Notes under the pieces: generated by a model
The model's input: the letters and a program-made list of their open reading frames with translations, nothing else
Told to the model about the DNA's origin: nothing
The model's database searches: none
Program-made: the position numbers and the translations under genes
Assembly (NCBI GenBank): GCA_000719105.1
Contig: JODX01000038.1
Coordinates: 1-37,199 of the forward strand
Reading direction: 5' to 3'
Source: Streptomyces sclerotialus
GTDB taxonomy: Bacteria > Actinomycetota > Actinomycetes > Streptomycetales > Streptomycetaceae
DNA length: 37,199 nt
Shown here: positions 30,486 through 37,199 of the stretch, one piece after another
Position numbering within the stretch: the stretch's first letter is position 1
Layout of the letters: every line of letters starts with the position of its first letter

Positions 30486-31778
30486 ATGGCGGATGCGGCG
30501 CTGCTGGACGCGGGAGAACGGCTCGGCGCGCGGGAGCTGCGGGCCCTGCAGCTGAAGCGGCTGCAGGCGACGCTGCGGCACGTGTACACCGACGTGCCCT
30601 TCTACCGGGATGCGTTCGACAGGGCGGGGCTCCGCCCGGAGGACTGCCGCGAGCTCGCCGATCTCGCCCGGTTCCCGTTCACCACGAAGGCGGATCTGCG
30701 GGCGCACTATCCGTACGGGATGTTCGCCGTGGAGCGGGAGCGGATCCGGCGCATCCATGCCTCGAGCGGGACGACCGGGCAACCCACGGTCGTCGGCTAC
30801 ACGGAGAACGACCTCTCCATGTGGTCCGACATGGTGGCCCGCTCGATCCGCGCGGCGGGCGGGCGCCCCGGCGACACCATCCATGTGGCCTACGGCTATG
30901 GGCTGTTCACCGGTGGGCTCGGCGCACACTACGGGGCCGAGCGGCTCGGGTGCACCGTCGTGCCGGCGTCCGGCGGTATGACGGCCCGACAGGTGCGGCT
31001 GATCCAGGATCTGCGGCCGCGGATCATCATGGTGACGCCGTCGTACATGCTGACGCTGCTCGACGAGTTCGAGCGGCAGGGCGTCGATCCGCGCGGCACG
31101 TCGCTGCGGGTGGGAATCTTCGGGGCCGAGCCGTGGACCGAGGGGATGCGGCGCGAGATCGAGGAGCGGTGCGGGATCGACGCCGTCGACATATACGGGC
31201 TCTCGGAGGTCGTCGGCCCCGGGGTCGCCCAGGAGTGCGTGGAGACGAAGGACGGACTGCACATCTGGGAGGATCACTTCTTCCCGGAGGTCGTGGATCC
31301 GGTGACGGGCGAGGTGCTGCCCGACGGTGAGCGAGGCGAACTCGTGTTCACCTCGCTCACCAAGGAGGCGATGCCCGTGATCCGCTACCGGACCCGGGAC
31401 CTGACGCGGCTGCTGCCGGGCACGGCCCGTACGTTCCGCCGGATGGAGAAGGTCACCGGGCGCAGCGACGACATGGTGATCCTGCGCGGGGTGAACCTCT
31501 TCCCCACCCAGATCGAGGAGATCGTGCTGCGCACTCCCGGTGTCGCCCCGCACTTCCAGCTCCGGCTCACCCGTGAGGGCCGGCTCGACGCACTCACCGT
31601 CCGGGCCGAGGCGCGCGCCGGAACCACGCCGGAGATCAGGGACGCGGCGGCCCGGGCCATCGTGGCGGCCGTGAAGGACGGCATCGGCGTCTCGGTGGCC
31701 GTGGAGATCGTCGAGCCGGAGTCGCTGGAGCGCTCCGTGGGGAAGATCAAGCGGATCGTGGATCTGCGGGCCCGGTGA
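30486..31778 (+). CDS. paaK: Phenylacetate-CoA ligase (AMP-forming) homologue
   Basis: 430 residues, full length for PaaK. The N-terminal LRALQLKRLQATLRHVYTDVPFYRDAFDRAGL and the P-loop SSGTTGQPT (93-100) are typical of this ANL-superfamily branch, as are AYGYGLFTGG, GAEPWTEGMR, GLSEVVGPGVAQEC and RGVNLFPTQIEE. It makes an aryl-CoA, probably phenylacetyl-CoA, from the acid, ATP and CoA. ATG 30486 (GGGAGAGGG upstream) is used, but ATG 30441, in frame inside the palindrome, cannot be excluded. No other paa catabolic gene is nearby, so its substrate could be another aryl acid. Its last codons are duplicated downstream. Confidence 0.88.
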   Translation: MADAALLDAGERLGARELRALQLKRLQATLRHVYTDVPFYRDAFDRAGLRPEDCRELADLARFPFTTKADLRAHYPYGMFAVERERIRRIHASSGTTGQPTVVGYTENDLSMWSDMVARSIRAAGGRPGDTIHVAYGYGLFTGGLGAHYGAERLGCTVVPASGGMTARQVRLIQDLRPRIIMVTPSYMLTLLDEFERQGVDPRGTSLRVGIFGAEPWTEGMRREIEERCGIDAVDIYGLSEVVGPGVAQECVETKDGLHIWEDHFFPEVVDPVTGEVLPDGERGELVFTSLTKEAMPVIRYRTRDLTRLLPGTARTFRRMEKVTGRSDDMVILRGVNLFPTQIEEIVLRTPGVAPHFQLRLTREGRLDALTVRAEARAGTTPEIRDAAARAIVAAVKDGIGVSVAVEIVEPESLERSVGKIKRIVDLRAR

Positions 31779-31835
31779 GCGGAACGTGGATCTGCGGGCC
31801 CGGTGAAGCGAATCGCACATCCGCGGGCCCGGTCA
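31757..31835. repeat. 28-29-bp repeat built from the paaK terminal codons
   Basis: The last 22 bp of paaK including its TGA (31757-31778) recur exactly at 31785-31806 and with five changes at 31814-31835. Spacing is 28 and 29 bp. The third copy supplies the TCA that is the stop codon of the convergent methyltransferase. Confidence 0.95.
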
Positions 31836-32645
31836 GGGCTTGCGTCCCACCCCGCCGTGCTGGCCGATCGGCTTCGGGTCGGTGCCGGGCTCCGGGCGCC
31901 ACAGCGGTACCGAGACGATGCCGGGCTCCACCAGCTTCAGGCCGTCGAAGAACGCCGCGATCCGGTCCACGGGGCGCAGGAAGTACCCGGCCGCGCCTGT
32001 CTCGTTGTACGCGTCCTGGGCCTGCTCGTAGTCGGGGTCCGTGCCGCGCGAGCCGTCGTTGACGCACAGATGGCTGCCGGACGGCAGGCCGTCCATCAGC
32101 CGGCTCACGAGCGCGCGGGCACCGTCGTAGTCCTCTATGTGACCGAGGATGCCGCTGAGGATGAGGGCGACGGGCTGCTCGAGGTCCAGCGTCCGGGCGG
32201 CGGCCGCCAGGATGCCGTCCGTGTCGAACACGTCGGCGTCCACGTAGGACGTCGCGCCCTCGGGAGAGGAGTAGAGCAGGGCGCGGGCGTGCGCGAGGAC
32301 CATCGGGTCGTTGTCGACGTAGACGATCCGGGACTCGGGCGCGTACCGCTGGGCGACCTCGTGGGTGTTGTCCTCGGTCGGCAGGCCCGTCCCCACGTCC
32401 AGGAACTGCCGGACGCCGGCCTCCTGGACCAGGTAGCGGATGCTGCGGCCGAGGAAGGCGCGGCTGCTGCGGGCGATGGTCACGATGCCCGGGAAGACGG
32501 CGGTGTAGGCGTCACCGGCCTCCTCGTCCACCGGGTAGTTGTCCTTGCCGCCCAGCCAGTAGTTCCAGATGCGGGCCGAGTGCGGCACCGTGGTGTCGAT
32601 CCTCTGCCTCGCCGCCGCCTCGGGGCTCATCGCTCGGTCGGTCAT
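31833..32645 (-). CDS. SAM-dependent methyltransferase, DUF574 (Methyltransf_19) family
   Basis: 270 residues. IDTTVPHSARIWNYWLGGKDNYPVDEEAG is the family hallmark, followed by the AdoMet loop QFLDVGTGLPTEDNTHEVAQ, VYVDNDPMVLAHARALL (motif II) and SGILGHIEDYDGAR. This is a Streptomyces-rich family whose methyl acceptor is unknown. ATG 32645 has a GAGGAG element upstream; residues before it are not conserved. Its stop codon lies in the third repeat unit after paaK, so the two convergent genes share repeat-derived ends. Its C-terminal IGQHGGVGRKP is non-conserved. Confidence 0.92.
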   Translation of the reverse strand: MTDRAMSPEAAARQRIDTTVPHSARIWNYWLGGKDNYPVDEEAGDAYTAVFPGIVTIARSSRAFLGRSIRYLVQEAGVRQFLDVGTGLPTEDNTHEVAQRYAPESRIVYVDNDPMVLAHARALLYSSPEGATSYVDADVFDTDGILAAAARTLDLEQPVALILSGILGHIEDYDGARALVSRLMDGLPSGSHLCVNDGSRGTDPDYEQAQDAYNETGAAGYFLRPVDRIAAFFDGLKLVEPGIVSVPLWRPEPGTDPKPIGQHGGVGRKP

Positions 32646-32792
32646 GGGGCCCGTCTCCTCAGCAGATGCGTGCACGGTCGGGACGACCGGATGTACGCAA
32701 CACCCGTCACGGGCGCACCAGTTCACAGCAGACAACAGAAGCACCGGTCGTCACCGTGGTGATCCTAAGCCTCTTCCGTCACTGCCGGGTCA

Positions 32793-34307
32793 TCAGGCCC
32801 CTCCGGCCCCGGCGAACCGGTCCCGCAGTTCCCGCTTCAGGATCTTGCCGCTCGCGTTGCGTGGCAGTTCGTCCACGAACAGGACCCGCTTGGGCGCCTT
32901 GAAGCCGGAGAGCTTCTCGCGCGCGTGGGTGAGCAGTTCGGCCTCGGTGACGTCCCCGCGCGGGACGACCACGGCGGTGATCGCCTCGATCCATTTGTCG
33001 TCGGGCAGCCCGATCACGGCCACCTCGGCGACCCGCCCGTGCGTGTAGAGGGCGTCCTCGACCTGGCGCGAGGCGACCAGCACACCACCGGAGTTGATGA
33101 CGTCCTTCACCCGGTCGACGACCGTGAAGTACCCCTCGGCGTCCCGTACCACCAGGTCACCGGAGTGGAACCAGCCGTCGCGGAAGGCTGCGGCGGTCTC
33201 CTCCGGCTTGTCCCAGTAGCCCTGGCAGAGCTGCGGGGAGCGGTAGACGATCTCGCCCGGCTGCCCGTCGGGCACGTCCGCGCCGGACTCGTCGACGACC
33301 CGCGCCTCGACGAACAGCACCGGCCGCCCGCAGGAGTCCATGCGTCCCTTGTGCTCGTACGGCCCGAGGACCAGCGCGAGAGGGCCGATCTCGCTCTGCC
33401 CGAAGCAGTTGTAGAAGGCCAGCTTCGGCAGGCGCTCCTTCAGCCGTTCCAGCACGGGCACCGGCATGATCGACGCCCCGTAGTAGGCCTTGCGCAGTCC
33501 GCTCAGGTCGCGGCCGGCGAAGTCGGGGCGGTTCGACAGCCCGATCCACACGGTCGGCGGGGCGAACAGGCTGTCGGCGCGGCCCGCCTCGATCAGGTCG
33601 AGGATCGTGTCGCCGTCGGGCGCGTCCAGGACGACGTTCTCGGCGCCCACGGCCAGGTACGGCAGCAGGAAGACGTGCATCTGCGCCGAGTGGTAGAGCG
33701 GCAGCGCGTGCACGGGTCGGTCGCCCGCCTGGAGGTCGAGGGCGGTGATCGCGCTCAGGTACTCGTGCACCAGCGCGCGGTGCGTCATCATCGCGCCCTT
33801 GGGCAGGGCGGTGGTGCCCGAGGTGTACAGCAGTTGCGCCAGGTCCTCGGCGCGCGGCTCGTCCCCGTCGTACGGCTCCGTCGCGGCGAGCCGGGCGAGC
33901 AGGGAGTCCCCGGTGTCGCGCAGCGCCAGGGTGCGCGTCCCCGCGGGCAGCCGGCCGGCCAGGTCCGGGTCGGTGAGGACGAGCGCGCTGCCGGACTGGC
34001 CGAGGAGGTACGCCAGGTCGTCACCGGTCAGGTTCTGGTTGACGGGGACGTGCACCAGACCGGCACGCGCACAGGCCAGGAAGGCGATCAGATACGCGTC
34101 CGAGTTGTGGCCGTAGGCGGCGACGCGGTCTCCGTGGGCGAGTCCGGTGTCGCGCAGGGCCCGCGCCGCGCGCGAGACGGCGTCGTCCAGTTCGGCGTAC
34201 GTCCAGGAGCGTGCCCCGTAGTGGAGGGCGACGCGGGCCGGAGTGCGCCGGGCGCTGCGCCGCAGGACTCCGTCCACCGTCACCTCGTGTCCTGCCGCCA
34301 CCGTCAT
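32793..34307 (-). CDS. Acyl-CoA synthetase / AMP-dependent ligase (ANL superfamily)
   Basis: 504 residues. The core motifs are LLYTSGTTALPKGAMMTH (AMP-binding P-loop, residues about 165-180), YYGASIMPVP and NCFGQSEIGP (A5-like), WFHSGDLVVRDAEGYFTVVDRVKDVINSGG (A7/A8 hinge) and PRNASGKILKREL (catalytic Lys). It activates a carboxylic acid, probably a fatty or aryl acid, as the CoA thioester. ATG 34307 has GAAGGAG upstream. It shares a promoter-containing gap with the divergent penicillin-acylase-family gene. Together with paaK it is the second acid-activating enzyme in 4 kb, but they are on opposite strands and separated by the methyltransferase gene. Confidence 0.9.
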   Translation of the reverse strand: MTVAAGHEVTVDGVLRRSARRTPARVALHYGARSWTYAELDDAVSRAARALRDTGLAHGDRVAAYGHNSDAYLIAFLACARAGLVHVPVNQNLTGDDLAYLLGQSGSALVLTDPDLAGRLPAGTRTLALRDTGDSLLARLAATEPYDGDEPRAEDLAQLLYTSGTTALPKGAMMTHRALVHEYLSAITALDLQAGDRPVHALPLYHSAQMHVFLLPYLAVGAENVVLDAPDGDTILDLIEAGRADSLFAPPTVWIGLSNRPDFAGRDLSGLRKAYYGASIMPVPVLERLKERLPKLAFYNCFGQSEIGPLALVLGPYEHKGRMDSCGRPVLFVEARVVDESGADVPDGQPGEIVYRSPQLCQGYWDKPEETAAAFRDGWFHSGDLVVRDAEGYFTVVDRVKDVINSGGVLVASRQVEDALYTHGRVAEVAVIGLPDDKWIEAITAVVVPRGDVTEAELLTHAREKLSGFKAPKRVLFVDELPRNASGKILKRELRDRFAGAGGA

Positions 34308-34411
34308 GTCCCGCTCCTTCGCTCCGCCGCCCTGGCGTGATCCTGGTGCGGCGGTGCGAGCGGGGTCAAGCGTCCGGCACGCGGCGGGGAGCTTCCGTAT
34401 CTGGCGTGATC

Positions 34412-34465
34412 ACGGTCAACCACCACACTTCTCGGGCGCACCCACCGACAACTCCAGTTGACCGT
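34412..34465. promoter_or_regulatory. 9-bp inverted repeat upstream of the acylase gene
   Basis: ACGGTCAAC (34412-34420) and GTTGACCGT (34457-34465) are exact complements 36 bp apart; TCAACCAC also recurs nearby (34416 and about 34475). The 204-bp gap between the divergent synthetase and acylase genes holds no other clear structure, so these are the best operator candidates. Confidence 0.45.
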
Positions 34466-34511
34466 TGTTACGCTCAACCACTTCTTCCGCCAAGGATGTT
34501 GGGAGGCTCGA

Positions 34512-36929
34512 TTGCGCACCCACCTGAGACGACTCGTCGTCGTGGCCGCCGCTCTGTTCACCGCCGCCGCGTCCCTGCCCGCCGCCGCGGCCGGGGACCG
34601 GGGCCGTCAGGAGAACCCCTCGCACGGCGGCCTGTCCGCCACCATCCGCTACACCGAGTACGGCATCCCGCACATCCTCGCGAAGGACTACGCGGGCCTC
34701 GGCTTCGGCGAGGGCTGGGCGCAGGCCGCCGACCAGGTGTGCACGCTCGCCGACGGCTTCGTCACCCTGCGCGGTGAGCGGTCGCGGTACTTCGGGGCCG
34801 ACGCGGCACCCGACGGCTCGCTCTCCTCGGCCGCGGACAACCTCAGCAGCGACCTGTACTTCCGCGGGGTGCGCAAGTCCCGCACGGTGGAGAAGCTGCT
34901 CGCCGAGCCCGCACCCGTGGGCCCGAGCCGCGAGGTCCGGGACCTGATGCGCGGCTGGGCGGCCGGTTACAACGCCTGGCTGCGGCAGAACGAGGTCACG
35001 GACCCCGCCTGCCAGGGCGCCGACTGGGTGCGGCCGGTCACCGCGCTCGACGTGGCGACGCGCGGCTACGCCATCGTCGTGATCGCCGGGGAGGGGCGGT
35101 TCGTCAACACGATCACCGACGCACAGCCGCCCGCCGAGGCCTCCTCCGCGCCCCGTACCGCCGACGCGGAGGCCGTGACACGAGCCGCGCGCGAGCTCTA
35201 TGGCGCCGAGAACGCCGACATGGGCTCCAACGCGGTCGCCTTCAGCGGTGCCACCACGGCGAACGGCCGGGGTCTGCTGCTCGGCAACCCGCACTATCCG
35301 TGGGAGGGCGGCCGCCGGTTCTGGCAGTCGCAGCAGACCATCCCCGGTGAGCTGAACGTGGCGGGCGGCTCCCTGCTCGGCACGCCGACGGTCTCGATCG
35401 GTCACAACGCGCACGTGGCCTGGAGCCACACCGTCTCCACCGGCATCCCGGCCAACCTCCACCAGCTGACGCTGGATCCGGACGATCCGACGGTGTACCT
35501 GGTGGACGGGAAGCGCGAGCGGATGACGAAGCGCACCGTGACCGTCCCGGTCGAGGACGGGGCGCCGGTGACCCGTACCCAGTGGTGGACCCGCTACGGC
35601 CCCGTCATCACCTCGCTCGACCCGCGGACTCCGCTGCCGTGGACCACCACGACCGCGTACGCGCTGCACGACCCGAACGCGAAGAACCTGCGCTTCGCCG
35701 ACACCGGGCTGGGCTTCAGCAAGGCCCGCAGCACGGACGACGTCCTGAAGTCGCTGAAGCGGAACCAGGGCATCCCGTGGGTGAACACGATCGCCGCGGA
35801 CTCCTCCGGGCACTCCCTGTTCACCCAGTCGCAGGTGCTGCCCCGCATCACCGACGAGCTGGCGGAGCGCTGCTCGACCGCGCTGGGCCGGGCCACGTAT
35901 CCGGCGTCCGGGATCGCGGTCCTGGACGGCTCGCGCGGCGACTGCGCGCTCGGCAGGGACTCGGACGCCGTGCAGCCGGGGATCTTCGGACCCTCGCGGA
36001 TGCCGACGCTGAAGGACGCCCCGTACGCGGAGAACTCCAACGGCACCGCGTGGCTGGCCAACGCCGACCGGCCGATCACGGGCTACGAGCGGGTCTTCGG
36101 CACGGTCGGCACCCAGCTCGGGATGCGCACGCGCGGCGCCCTCGAGGACGTGTCGGCGATGGCCGAGCGGGGCGGTCTGACCGTACGGGACCTGCAGCGG
36201 CAGCAGTTCGCCAACCGGGTGCCCGCGGGTGACCTCGTGGCCGGCGACCTGGTGCGGGCGTGCGCCGCGCTGCCGGGCGGTACGGCGACGGGCACGGACG
36301 GCAGGCCGGTCGACGTCCGCGAGGCGTGCGGCGTGCTGAAGGCGTGGGACCGGACCACCGACACCGGCAGCCGGGGCGCACTGCTCTTCGACCGGTTCTG
36401 GCGGAAGCTGACGCAGTCGGTGCCGGCGGCGCAGCTCTGGAAGGTGCCGTACTCGGCGGCCGACCCGGTGCGCACCCCGAACACGCTGAACACGGACGCG
36501 CCCGGCGTCGCCACGGCGCTCGCCGACGCGGTGACGGAGCTGCGCGCGGCGGGCATCCCGCTGGACGCGAAGCTGGGTGACCACCAGTTCGTCGTACGGG
36601 ACGGGGAGCGCATCCCCGTGCCGGGCGGCACCGAGGCGCTCGGTGTGTGGAACAAGATCGAGCCGGTGTGGGACGCGGCCGGTGGCGCCTACACGGAGGT
36701 GGCGCACGGGTCCAGCTACCTGCAGGCGGTGGGCTGGAACGGCGGGAGCTGCCCCGTGGCCCGCACCCTGCTGACGTACTCGCAGTCGTCGAACCCCGCC
36801 TCGCCGTACTTCAGCGACCAGACCCGGCTGTTCTCGGAGGAGAAGTGGGTGACGTCGCGCTTCTGCGAGAAGGAGATCCTGTCCTCGCCGAAGCTGAAGG
36901 TGGTCCGGGTCGCCGAGCACCGCCGTTGA
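34512..36929 (+). CDS. Secreted penicillin-acylase-family Ntn hydrolase (AhlM/lipopeptide-acylase-like)
   Basis: 805 residues. A signal peptide (about 1-28, LRRLVVVAAALFTAAASLPAAAA) precedes the alpha chain (TIRYTEYGIPHILAKDYAGLGFGEGWAQAADQ). Maturation should cut at DMG-SNAVAFSG so that Ser239 becomes the N-terminal nucleophile of the beta chain; LLLGNPHYPWEGGRRFWQSQ and the later GHNAHVAWSHT are typical of the beta chain. Family members cleave acyl-homoserine lactones, penicillin V or the fatty-acid chain of lipopeptides such as echinocandin/aculeacin; the choice among these cannot be made. The start is TTG 34512 with GGAGG upstream rather than the earlier ATG at 34458, which would put a non-signal sequence first. 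Confidence 0.9.
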   Translation: MRTHLRRLVVVAAALFTAAASLPAAAAGDRGRQENPSHGGLSATIRYTEYGIPHILAKDYAGLGFGEGWAQAADQVCTLADGFVTLRGERSRYFGADAAPDGSLSSAADNLSSDLYFRGVRKSRTVEKLLAEPAPVGPSREVRDLMRGWAAGYNAWLRQNEVTDPACQGADWVRPVTALDVATRGYAIVVIAGEGRFVNTITDAQPPAEASSAPRTADAEAVTRAARELYGAENADMGSNAVAFSGATTANGRGLLLGNPHYPWEGGRRFWQSQQTIPGELNVAGGSLLGTPTVSIGHNAHVAWSHTVSTGIPANLHQLTLDPDDPTVYLVDGKRERMTKRTVTVPVEDGAPVTRTQWWTRYGPVITSLDPRTPLPWTTTTAYALHDPNAKNLRFADTGLGFSKARSTDDVLKSLKRNQGIPWVNTIAADSSGHSLFTQSQVLPRITDELAERCSTALGRATYPASGIAVLDGSRGDCALGRDSDAVQPGIFGPSRMPTLKDAPYAENSNGTAWLANADRPITGYERVFGTVGTQLGMRTRGALEDVSAMAERGGLTVRDLQRQQFANRVPAGDLVAGDLVRACAALPGGTATGTDGRPVDVREACGVLKAWDRTTDTGSRGALLFDRFWRKLTQSVPAAQLWKVPYSAADPVRTPNTLNTDAPGVATALADAVTELRAAGIPLDAKLGDHQFVVRDGERIPVPGGTEALGVWNKIEPVWDAAGGAYTEVAHGSSYLQAVGWNGGSCPVARTLLTYSQSSNPASPYFSDQTRLFSEEKWVTSRFCEKEILSSPKLKVVRVAEHRR

Positions 36930-36965
36930 TCCGTACGGGGCATTGACACCCGCCGCACTTTGACA

Positions 36966-36976
36966 TGAAAGTTTCA
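36966..36976. promoter_or_regulatory. TGAAAGTTTCA palindrome before the last gene
   Basis: An 11-bp palindrome lies 55 bp upstream of the next start, with a second related element GGAAGTTACTTTCGG (about 36995-37010). Similar GAAA(G/C)TTTC dyads occur at Streptomyces glycoside-hydrolase promoters. Two TTGACA boxes (36943 and 36960) lie just upstream. Confidence 0.5.
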
Positions 36977-37031
36977 ACCCGCTGAACGAACTGCGGAAGT
37001 TACTTTCGGTCGGTGCGGCGGGAGGCCTTCG

Positions 37032-37199
37032 ATGACCGGGACGACGCGGAGCACGGCAGACACGGATCCGGGCGCGGGCGGCCCCACCCGCCGTCAGCTG
37101 GGCAGAGGTCTGCTCGCCCTGGGCGGCGCGCTCGCCGTCGCCCCCTTCCCCGCGGGCCCGGCCGCCGCGGCTTCCGACGGCGGCCGGGCCCGGCCCACG
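37032..37199 (+). CDS. Tat-secreted protein (partial, cut at window edge)
   Basis: 56 codons are visible from ATG 37032, which follows GGGAGGCCTTCG. The start MTGTTRSTADTDPGAGGPTRRQLGRGLLALGGALAVAPFPAGPAAAA is a twin-arginine signal peptide (TRRQLG, a hydrophobic stretch, and an AAA cleavage site), so the folded protein is exported through the Tat system. Nothing of the mature protein is visible, so the function is unknown. The GAAAGTTTC-type palindromes upstream suggest carbohydrate-linked control, perhaps a glycoside hydrolase; that is speculation. A stand-alone tatA lies 33 kb away but is not linked to it. Confidence 0.85.
   Translation, partial: MTGTTRSTADTDPGAGGPTRRQLGRGLLALGGALAVAPFPAGPAAAASDGGRARPT

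Noticed and set aside
34416..36977. 853-codon ORF on the minus strand
   Set aside because: It mirrors the acylase gene; no family motif, and the codon bias belongs to the plus strand.

Overview
The window is high-GC actinobacterial chromosome and almost certainly Streptomyces. Coding regions have strongly G/C-biased third positions, GTG and TTG starts occur, and several families are typical of the genus: an NsdA/NsdB-type regulator, DUF397, the DUF574 methyltransferase family, a secreted TAP-like peptidase, a PAS-PP2C phosphatase and a baeRF-type protein. I see no rRNA, tRNA, CRISPR array, insertion sequence or prophage gene.

Layout. 1-5514 is an accessory/housekeeping mix: an SRPBCC protein next to a 25-bp tandem repeat, two GNAT acetyltransferases, a small GlsB-like membrane protein, a BlaI-type repressor divergent from a tatA gene, a nucleoside deaminase and a membrane acyltransferase. 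5579-18389 is the core of the window, a myo-inositol uptake and catabolism region. It holds iolG (minus); a three-gene ABC importer on the minus strand (binding lipoprotein, permease, ATPase); and a divergent plus-strand series of iolC, a Cgl0158-type aldolase, iolB, iolD and a GntR/UTRA regulator. A second Gfo/Idh/MocA dehydrogenase (minus) then diverges from a LacI-family regulator. 18513-23059 holds a secreted S33/TAP-like peptidase, a baeRF-type (ribosome-hibernation superfamily) protein and a PAS-PP2C phosphatase. 23131-28758 holds the NsdA/NsdB-like regulator, an aminoglycoside-phosphotransferase-fold kinase, a large secreted amidase and what looks like a 3'-truncated gene. 28867-37199 holds a universal stress protein, an orphan DUF397 protein, a phenylacetate-CoA ligase homologue, a DUF574 methyltransferase, an acyl-CoA synthetase, a secreted penicillin-acylase-family Ntn hydrolase and the start of a Tat-secreted protein cut by the window edge.

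How the genes work together. The ABC importer probably brings in myo-inositol. IolG oxidises it, and IolD, IolB, IolC and the aldolase carry the ring-opened product towards central metabolism. IolE (the dehydratase) and IolA are not in the window. Two divergent intergenic regions 7 kb apart share an almost identical palindrome, TGTCAA-N4-TTGACA. It contains outward-facing -35-like hexamers, so it is a candidate shared promoter/operator unit. The LacI gene has its own pair of 12-bp palindromes, and its reconstructed promoter would give a leaderless mRNA.

The most unusual recurring theme is short tandem repeats (about 25, 28 and 41 bp) that appear to be built from the last codons and stop codons of neighbouring genes. 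Others are an amidase whose lytic-transglycosylase-like domain carries Gln where Glu is expected, and an ORF whose recognisable part ends at the base of the neighbouring terminator hairpin. No wholly new multi-gene system is evident; the inositol regulon architecture and the stop-codon repeats are the best leads.
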